Assembly (NCBI RefSeq): GCF_021648855.1
Contig: NZ_JAKJHX010000017.1
Coordinates: 20,283 to 60,198 of the forward strand
Length of the DNA: 39,916 nucleotides
Direction: 5' to 3'
Source: Tychonema litorale BBK16
GTDB lineage: Bacteria; Cyanobacteriota; Cyanobacteriia; Cyanobacteriales; Microcoleaceae
Positions 34,801-39,916 of the stretch are shown here, in pieces (position 1 is the first letter of the stretch; every line of letters starts with the position of its first letter). The notes under the pieces were generated by a model. The model saw only the letters and a program-made list of their open reading frames with translations. It did not search any database and had not been told where the DNA came from. The translations under genes were made by a program, and so were the position numbers.

Positions 34801-35078
34801 ATTTCCCCCTCAATATTTTGAAAATAGATAAGTCTTTTGTCAGTGGGCTGACGAATGATCCGTGCGAAAGGGCGATCGCGAATGCTGTAGCGACACTGGG
34901 GCGAGATTTGAATTTGAGTGTGGTGGCAGAAGGGGTGGAGACTAAGGAGCAGTTGGAGTGTTTGCGATCGCTCCATTGTCAAGAAATTCAAGGTTACTAT
35001 TTTAGCCCTGCACTATCAGCTAATGATGCGACTAAAATTTTGATCAATTCTTTGTTGAAGAGGGCCAAAATTGCTTGA
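31881..35078 (+). CDS. PAS-GGDEF-EAL cyclic-di-GMP signalling protein
   Basis: 1065 residues from ATG 31881 (a TTG nine bases earlier is possible). The N-terminus has a hydrophobic segment with a weak lipobox-like TIGC and a second helix (IAYYLAFISAFVSLLM), so it is membrane-bound. Four PAS-type sensor modules follow: about 128-240, 255-370, 375-490 and 505-625. The diguanylate cyclase domain has intact RWGGDEF (about 709-715) and, five residues before GGDEF, the RxxD inhibitory site (RSTD). The EAL domain has EALLRW (about 840), NFSARQF, ELEITES, DDFGTGY, KIDKSF and AEGVET. Both active sites look complete, so it may both make and break c-di-GMP. Sensed ligands are unknown. Confidence 0.95.
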   Translation: MKITRQLLLGYLTGTMFCTIGCTNQIKPSISPTNNFITTVENTRKDDSYTLTNIAYYLAFISAFVSLLMRTNTPNLLFKAMDKLRLHPEPNNDTIAKNVNLSIPKNEQNIGHGIAQITQDLQPTTEYPLDLFEEISISIITTTPQGQILSFNHATCQLLGYSKKELIGKPIAGIFKNTELPLSGLEAQDLTADNSVRNVEKIYLSKQGKKIIVLLSISTMRDGKGEVIGKLYVAQDITDHKRVERDLRRSEKKFRQLAETVNAAAFIYQGRQLRYVNSQTETITGYTREELLSMNLYDLIHPDFRSIVKSWGQVTENPKKSSSKHEILLVSKTGVHRWIQATIDVIKFEKKASILVTAFDVSDRKLSELELETSLSLLQATIESTADGILAVDSQGKIVTFNSKFTQMWQVPDFMLYSTYNNQILGFGINQLKHPEKFIKRSKELSDLAESDSYDIIEFKDGRIFERYSLPQRTGGKITGRVFSFRDVTERLQGEEALRKSEERFNLLTRATNDAVWDLDLLKEELWWSAEFNKLFGYKVAKNQIIELEFWHKQIHPEERERVIAKFNTTIASNAEYWLEEYSFRCADGRYIFVLDRGYIIRNESGKAVRAIGTMMDITQRKQAEEIIRYQAVYDQLTGLPNRLLFNERLSASLRQIKGSQKMLAVMFLDLDRFKKINDTLGHAAGDRLLEAFAARISDTLRSTDTVSRWGGDEFTVLLPNINSPEDVVRAAQRIQENLKPVFKLEEQSLHVTCSIGIALYPDDGEDAETLVKNADAALYRAKEKGRNNYQFYNSTINPKGSELLILESKLHDAPGQGEFEVYYQPRVNITTWKIQGMEALLRWYHPELGLIYPNTFIPIAEENGLIVSIGEWVLETACKQNKAWQDALQPDLRIAVNFSARQFQQCNLLQMVSNCLEKTGLDPKYLELEITESTAMQDMEYTKNVLTQLQNMGVQIALDDFGTGYCSLSYLKNFPLNILKIDKSFVSGLTNDPCERAIANAVATLGRDLNLSVVAEGVETKEQLECLRSLHCQEIQGYYFSPALSANDATKILINSLLKRAKIA

Positions 35079-35128
35079 GACGGATCGGTGAGGGCGATCG
35101 GGGGATGCAGCTAACCGCTATATCGCAC

Positions 35129-35347
35129 TTATCCTTCATTCATAGCAGCGAGAGTGCGAGGCAGGCGCAAATCCCACAAAATAGTTTGGTTAATTGGATT
35201 CCCTTGACGCAAAAGTGCCAGCCAGATTTCCTGAAAACTTAAAGGAACTGCACCCAAAGAGAGAGAAATGGCGATCGCAATTCCTAAACCAAAACATAGA
35301 ATTAACGCTGCTTGAACAATCCGATTATTTAAGCCTAGTTTTTTCAA
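35129..35347 (-). pseudogene. Truncated FecCD-family siderophore ABC permease
   Basis: 72 codons match only the N-terminus of a BtuC/FecD-type permease: one membrane helix (IVQAALILCFGLGIAIAISL), then IWLALLRQGNPINQTILWDLRLPRTLAAM, where a full protein would continue about 270 residues through the Gly-rich second helix. The reading frame instead stops at MNEG. No match to the lost part is visible to the right (35079-35128). It lies 33 bp after the methyltransferase gene. Confidence 0.85.
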
Positions 35348-35380
35348 TTTAATAATTACCTCCGTTAAAAAAGCTTGCAG

Positions 35381-36199
35381 TTATCCTAACTTAGCCAGAC
35401 TCAAACGATACATATTCTTGAACGGTGGAATGCGAAAAATAAAATTGTTAATTGCTCCCATGCGGCGGACGTATTTTGATGGCAGATCCTGAAATCTCTT
35501 AATTTCTAGAACTTTGTACTCAGGATTCCATTGTTCGATTGTTTGGATGTCTTGAATTCCCCATTTAAACTTAGCAGAGTAGTATTTCATTACATCATGT
35601 TGCTTCTGATTCTTCACCATAAACGGAGACATCGAATCAAAGGCAAACAGCGAACCGGGAAAATGCTCTATCAGCAAAGCAAATACTTGTTTCACCTGCG
35701 CTTCGGTAAGATACATCAGCACGCCTTCAGCTACAAACAACACGGGCGTTTCAACCGTCGGTTTAACGAGATTCACCCAACTAGAATCTAGTACGGATGC
35801 TGCAATAAACTTGCGCCGATCGGTCTCGTCAAAAAAACGCCTCCGTACTTCCATCGAGTCAGGCAAATCAAGGTCGAACCAGCGCACTTTTCCATTATCA
35901 ACTCGTTCAAAGCGAGTATTAAGTCCAGCGCCAATTTCCACAACTATTCCTGTAGGATATTCCTCCAGAAAAGATGTTACCCATAGATCCAAAGCTAATC
36001 CCCGCAAACAAATACCAACCTGACTTGCTTTTGCCTTTGCTAGCTTAGAGAAGTCGCAGTCAATTTGATTTACAATCTCTGCTGATTTTGTATCTTTGAC
36101 GATCGGATCGTCTTGACTCGCTTCCACTGCTCTCGCCCATAAAGTGATGAGTAGAGTTTCTTGGACTGTGCCGAGATTGACTTTGGTTTTATCCATCAT
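35381..36199 (-). CDS. SAM-dependent methyltransferase, PPM/LCMT (TcmP-like) family
   Basis: 272 residues, probably complete, class I methyltransferase of the PF04072 type. GIVVEIGAGLNTRFERVDNG is the SAM-binding glycine motif (about 83-102), WFDLDLPDSMEVRRRFF the conserved acidic loop, and VLFVAEGVLMYLTEAQVKQVF the motif near residue 160. Members methylate carboxylates or small secondary metabolites; the substrate here is unknown. It lies between two broken siderophore-uptake genes on the same strand, so it may once have belonged to that operon and could be losing its role. Confidence 0.88.
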   Translation of the reverse strand: MMDKTKVNLGTVQETLLITLWARAVEASQDDPIVKDTKSAEIVNQIDCDFSKLAKAKASQVGICLRGLALDLWVTSFLEEYPTGIVVEIGAGLNTRFERVDNGKVRWFDLDLPDSMEVRRRFFDETDRRKFIAASVLDSSWVNLVKPTVETPVLFVAEGVLMYLTEAQVKQVFALLIEHFPGSLFAFDSMSPFMVKNQKQHDVMKYYSAKFKWGIQDIQTIEQWNPEYKVLEIKRFQDLPSKYVRRMGAINNFIFRIPPFKNMYRLSLAKLG

Positions 36200-36288
36200 T
36201 TTTTTTGGTTAATCCTTAACTAGATTCTAACTTATTTGCCACTGCGATTATAGCGCCAAAACTTGAAAAATTCCCGACATATGCTTGC

Positions 36289-36722
36289 CTAAAAAGCAGC
36301 TTTTACTCCCGCTGAAACGGTAATTGAAGTAATACCTTGTGCTGGATTTTGAACGCGAAATTAGTTACCATCTGGTAGCTGCAATACTGTATTGGGAATG
36401 TTGACGATCGCCGTATTGCCTTGAATCCTAGTAGTAGTTTGTAATTGTTGCCCTCCGATTTCTAAAATGATTTCCAAACCCTCTGTGGCAGTTCCCTGTG
36501 TTTCCAGCTTCTCGCTTTTCATCAACGACTTCACGTGAATGGGAAGTTCTGGCTGTAACCCAGTTGCGATCGCGGGATCTTGTTGAGGCAATTCCTCTGA
36601 TTCACGATGAATCTCGATCGCTCAGATTCAGTTAAGTCCTCGATCGCAGCCTCAGCCGCCATAGACGGTGCGATACCAATACTCAGCAGTGCAACGCACG
36701 CCAATGATAAATACAGTTTCAT
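36289..36722 (-). pseudogene. Remnant of a TonB-dependent siderophore receptor (AMIN-domain N-terminus)
   Basis: From the ATG at 36722 a signal peptide (MKLYLSLACVALLSIGIAPS) leads into EAAIEDLTESE. A frameshift near 36620 then moves the frame to ESEELPQQDPAIATG and an AMIN domain (IHVKSLMKSEKLETQGTATE, LEIILEIGG, TAIVNIPNTVLQLPDGN). After a TAA at 36361 the same frame resumes with FRVQNPAQGITSITV, the AMIN end, and runs straight into SAGVKAAF and a stop at 36289, which resembles the last barrel strand. The plug and nearly all of the barrel (about 700 residues) are missing. Cyanobacterial siderophore receptors have this signal-AMIN-plug-barrel order. Confidence 0.75.
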
Positions 36723-37148
36723 CTTCACACCACACACCGGTAATATTTTGGGACTGCTATACAATTCGTAATAGTCGCGGTCAACAACCAGTAGCTTATC
36801 GCTAATTATTTCTAGTAGTATACTTACTATATAATAACTAGGCTGCCAATGTCAAGTAAAATTTCCCGCTTTATTGACAATTATTATAGCATTGTAAATA
36901 CGCTATTGAGAATTAATATTAATTTGTATCGCGCATTACTGATCGATCGGTCTGGACTGAACCGAGAAACCAGATCCACAAGTGCGGCAAGCCGTTTTAA
37001 GGGCGATCGAACTCAGCAGCAGTTACCCAAGTTAAGGTAACAGCCGATCGCGCCCTGCGAGTTAAAACTTAAAATAGTGTGCAGAATGACCGACTTGTGG
37101 CCAAAGACAGACGAAAATATCCCTACCCTACAATTAAACAAATTGTCT
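36723..37148. other. Space between receptor remnant and phosphorylase
   Basis: 426 bases. AT-rich around 36790-36940. A 63-codon open frame at 36849 has no family resemblance and no ribosome site. I find no Fur-type palindrome here, in contrast to the 5-12 kb block. In-frame GTG (37077) and ATG (37086) starts precede the chosen phosphorylase start. Confidence 0.4.
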
Positions 37149-39707
37149 ATGCAGCCGATTCGCACATTTAACGTTTCGCCATCCCTACCTACGATTCTCG
37201 AACCCTTACGCAAGCTTGCTTACAACTTGCACTGGGACTGGAACGTCGAAACCAAAGACTTATTCCGCCGCCTAGATAGAGACCTCTGGGACTCCAGCAA
37301 CCAAAACCCGGTACTGATGCTGGGAACCATTTCTCAAGAACGACTGCAAGAAATGGCCGAAGACAAAGGCTTCATTGCTCAAATGAATCGAGCAGCCCAG
37401 CAGTTAGAGGATTATCTCAAAAATCGCGCCTGGTACCGCAAACAGCGCGGCACAGAGCAGCAAGAATGCTACGCTTACTTTTCGATGGAATTTGGCTTAG
37501 TCAAAGCCCTACCCATCTATTCCGGCGGTTTGGGCGTGCTCGCGGGCGACCACCTCAAGTCTGCTAGCGATTTGGGTTTGCCCCTAGTTGGGGTGGGTTT
37601 ACTTTACCAAGAAGGCTATTTTTCGCAGTATCTGAATGCTGACGGCTGGCAACAAGAACGCTATCCGCTCAACGATTTCTATAATATGCCACTCCACCCA
37701 GAACGCAATCCCGACGGTTCGGAATTGCGGATTGAGGTAGACTATCCGGGCCGCAAGGTTTACGCGCGGATTTGGCGAGTGCAAGTGGGTACAGTGCCGC
37801 TGTACTTGATGGATACGAATATTGAACCGAATAGCCGCTACGACCAAGATATTACCGACCAACTTTACGGCGGTGATAAAGTTCTGCGGATGCACCAAGA
37901 AATCATGCTGGGCATCGGCGGTGTAAAAATGATGCAGGCTCTGGGGCTGAAAGTCACGGCGTATCACATGAATGAAGGCCACGCGGCTTTCATGGCTTTG
38001 GAACGGATACGGATACTCATGGAGGAATATCATCTGACTTTTGTGGAAGCAGAACAGGTGGTGGTTTCCAGCAGTATGTTTACGACTCACACGCCTGTTC
38101 CTGCTGGGTTTGACTTGTTCGAGCCGGATATGGTGATGCACTATCTGGGTCAATATCCTCAGATTTTTGGCTTGTCGAAAGATCAGTTTCTGGGATTGGG
38201 CCGGGAGAATACTGGCGATTTGTCCGCTCCTCTGAATATGGCAATTCTGGCGATTAAAATGTCGAGTTTTGTCAACGGGGTGGCTGCTTTGCACGGTGTG
38301 GTTTCACGCCCGATGTTTGGAGGACTTTGGCCGGGTTTACCCCAGGAAGAAGTGCCGATTACTTCGATTACGAATGGGGTTCACGCTCGTAGTTGTGTGG
38401 CTAAGTCTACTCAGGAGTTGTACGATCGCTACCTTGGCCCGGATTGGGAAATGACTCCTACGGACGATCGCCTGTGGGATAAGATGGCATCGATTCCTGA
38501 TGAGGAATTGTGGCGGAATCACGAACGCTGTCGATCGGAGTTGGTGGTGTTTGCGCGGGAGTGGCTGCAAAAGACTTTGCGCGAGCGAGGTGCTGCTCAA
38601 GGTGAGATTGAACAGGCGCGGGAGGCTCTGAATCCGAAGGTGTTGACGATCGGATTTGCTCGTCGTTTTGCTACTTACAAACGAGCTACGCTATTCTTGC
38701 GTGACGTCGATCGCATTATGCGAATTATGCGCGATCAAAACCGCCCAGTACAATTTGTGATTGCTGGGAAGGCTCACCCGATGGATATTCCGGGTAAGGA
38801 ATTGATTCGGGATATTGTTCACTTCATCCGCGAACACGAGACGATGAGTTCGATGGTGTTCCTGCCGAATTACGATATTAATGTGGCTCGGATGATGGTG
38901 TCTGGCTGTGATGTGTGGTTGAATACTCCACGTCGCCCCCGTGAAGCTTCGGGTACTTCGGGGATGAAGGCTTCGATGAATGGTTTGCCCAATCTAAGTA
39001 TTCTTGATGGCTGGTGGGATGAGGCGGATTATGTTCGCACCGGTTGGCCGATCGGACATGGGGAGTTTTACGAAGATATTAAGTATCAGGATGATGTCGA
39101 AGCTAATGCTTTGTACGAGTTGATGGAGAAGGAAGTTGTACCGCTGTTTTACAACCGGGATTCTGATGGAATTCCCCGTGGTTGGACGGAGAAAATGAAG
39201 GATTCTATTCGCTTGAATTGTCCTTTGTTCAATACAACTCGGATGGTGCAGGAGTACGCGCAGCGGGCTTATTTCCCTGTGAGCGATCGATTCCACACTA
39301 TGACTGAAAATCAGTGTGCTCCTGCTAAGGATTTGTCTCACTGGAAGAAGAATTTGCTTCAAAAGTGGCATGACATCAAGATTGAGGCTGTTGATATTTC
39401 CCAGGATAAGGAAGTTAAGGTCAATCAGTCGATCGATGTCAAGGCTCGGATTAATCTGATGGGATTAACTGCGGCTGATGTGCAAGTGGAATTGTATCAA
39501 GGTTCGGTTGATGCTAACGGAGATATTGTCGGTGGTGTCCCGATGGTGATGGAGTATTTGGGTGAAGATGCTCACAAGGTAAGTCTTTATAAGGCTGATA
39601 TTACTTATACTTCGAGTGGCTTGCAAGGTTTGTCGCTCCGGGTTTTGCCCAAGCACAAAAATCTCAGCAGCCCCTATGAAGCTGGCGTGATTCTCTGGGC
39701 ACATTAG
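37149..39707 (+). CDS. glgP: Alpha-glucan (glycogen) phosphorylase, GT35
   Basis: 852 residues from ATG 37149 (MQPIRTFNVSPSLPTILEPL), the usual start of the short alpha-glucan family phosphorylases; earlier in-frame starts at 37077/37086 add unconserved residues. Landmarks: LAYNLHWDWN, CAYFSMEFGL-like AYFSMEFGLVKALPIYSGGL, TAYHMNEGHAAF, THTPVPAGFD, TNGVHARSC, GFARRFATYKRATL, and the pyridoxal-phosphate lysine in EASGTSGMKASMNG (about 607). It releases glucose-1-phosphate from glycogen ends. Together with the debranching enzyme and TreYZ it extends the glucan-use theme, although 14 kb away. Confidence 0.95.
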   Translation: MQPIRTFNVSPSLPTILEPLRKLAYNLHWDWNVETKDLFRRLDRDLWDSSNQNPVLMLGTISQERLQEMAEDKGFIAQMNRAAQQLEDYLKNRAWYRKQRGTEQQECYAYFSMEFGLVKALPIYSGGLGVLAGDHLKSASDLGLPLVGVGLLYQEGYFSQYLNADGWQQERYPLNDFYNMPLHPERNPDGSELRIEVDYPGRKVYARIWRVQVGTVPLYLMDTNIEPNSRYDQDITDQLYGGDKVLRMHQEIMLGIGGVKMMQALGLKVTAYHMNEGHAAFMALERIRILMEEYHLTFVEAEQVVVSSSMFTTHTPVPAGFDLFEPDMVMHYLGQYPQIFGLSKDQFLGLGRENTGDLSAPLNMAILAIKMSSFVNGVAALHGVVSRPMFGGLWPGLPQEEVPITSITNGVHARSCVAKSTQELYDRYLGPDWEMTPTDDRLWDKMASIPDEELWRNHERCRSELVVFAREWLQKTLRERGAAQGEIEQAREALNPKVLTIGFARRFATYKRATLFLRDVDRIMRIMRDQNRPVQFVIAGKAHPMDIPGKELIRDIVHFIREHETMSSMVFLPNYDINVARMMVSGCDVWLNTPRRPREASGTSGMKASMNGLPNLSILDGWWDEADYVRTGWPIGHGEFYEDIKYQDDVEANALYELMEKEVVPLFYNRDSDGIPRGWTEKMKDSIRLNCPLFNTTRMVQEYAQRAYFPVSDRFHTMTENQCAPAKDLSHWKKNLLQKWHDIKIEAVDISQDKEVKVNQSIDVKARINLMGLTAADVQVELYQGSVDANGDIVGGVPMVMEYLGEDAHKVSLYKADITYTSSGLQGLSLRVLPKHKNLSSPYEAGVILWAH

Positions 39708-39719
39708 TCAATAGCAATG

Positions 39720-39810
39720 CGTGTCCCTACAACATAATATTGTAGGGACACGGCACTGCCGTCTCCTAATTTCTAATCATAATTATGTTGGGTAGGGACA
39801 CGGCACTGCC
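39720..39810. repeat. Two units of the GGGACACGGCACTGCC repeat
   Basis: GTGTCCCTACAACATAATAT and TTGTAGGGACACGGCACTGC form an inverted pair ending GCCGTCTCCTAATTTC (about 39720-39770). After a short AT spacer a second unit, GGGTAGGGACACGGCACTGC, runs to 39810 and is cut by the 197-bp-type element. Confidence 0.8.
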
Positions 39811-39916
39811 CATTAGTGTCAACTTAAGCTTGAAAGCCTTGATAAATCTCGTTTTTACCATAGTCTAGATCCCCCTAAATCCCCCTTAAGAAGGGGGACT
39901 TTGAGAAGACTCTTGT
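39811..39916. mobile_element. 197-bp MITE-like element, copy 2, cut by window end
   Basis: Begins CATTAGTGTCAACTTAAG directly after GGCACTGCC (39802-39810), the same target as copy 1. The inner hairpin starts TCTAGATCCCCCTAAATCCC at 39864. It matches the reverse complement of copy 1, so it lies in the opposite orientation. The right end and the second target copy are outside the window. Confidence 0.82.

Noticed and set aside
36849..37040. 63-codon gene on the plus strand
   Set aside because: AT-rich start, no ribosome site, no recognisable family; likely chance.

Overview
The window reads as chromosomal DNA of a cyanobacterium, most likely a filamentous Oscillatoriales type (Microcoleus/Oscillatoria-like; genus is inference). 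Support: many HIP1-type GCGATCGC octamers, Ycf54 (chlorophyll-ring cyclase factor), a Ser/Thr kinase-TPR protein, xisH/xisI, an SLH-OprB porin, an FHA-ABCG transporter, and intergenic spaces crowded with short palindromic repeats.

Layout. 0-4.3 kb: 5'-incomplete kinase-TPR gene preceded by an in-frame 33-bp tandem repeat; a secreted SPOR-like protein translationally coupled to ycf54; a MoxR ATPase. 4.3-13 kb: metal-homeostasis block with a divergent zinc-type ABC transporter (znuA / znuCB), hemB and an SLH porin. Three Fur/Zur-type palindromes lie in this block, one at each promoter region. Next to the porin is a chimeric remnant joining a LanM-like N-terminus to an HlyD-like C-terminus. A DUF4112 gene and dnaK follow. 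16-24.4 kb: alpha-glucan/trehalose block (treZ-treY on the minus strand; GH133-like debranching enzyme and glucokinase on the plus strand); an alpha-glucan phosphorylase at 37.1-39.7 kb completes the theme. 24.4-31.5 kb: RAYT transposase fragment, EVE protein, FHA-ABC transporter, xisH/xisI between two copies of a REP-like repeat, a membrane protein whose 5' end is made of that repeat, an M28 peptidase and a coiled-coil protein. 31.9-35.1 kb: a large PAS-GGDEF-EAL protein. 35.1-36.7 kb: remains of a siderophore-uptake locus (TonB-receptor remnant, methyltransferase, truncated FecCD permease).

How the genes fit together. TreY and TreZ would make trehalose from glucan chains; the debranching enzyme, phosphorylase and glucokinase would turn glycogen into sugar phosphates. 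The ZnuABC, hemB and porin region looks like a Fur-superfamily-controlled set.

The most unusual content is non-coding. Two non-autonomous mobile element families can be delimited to the base. One is 121 bp with 15-bp inverted ends and 8-bp target duplications (two copies). The other is 197 bp with 18-bp inverted ends and a 9-bp duplication; its two copies lie in opposite orientation in the same palindromic host repeat, ACGGCACTGCCGT. One 412-bp spacer holds nested repeats. No rRNA, tRNA or CRISPR array was recognised.
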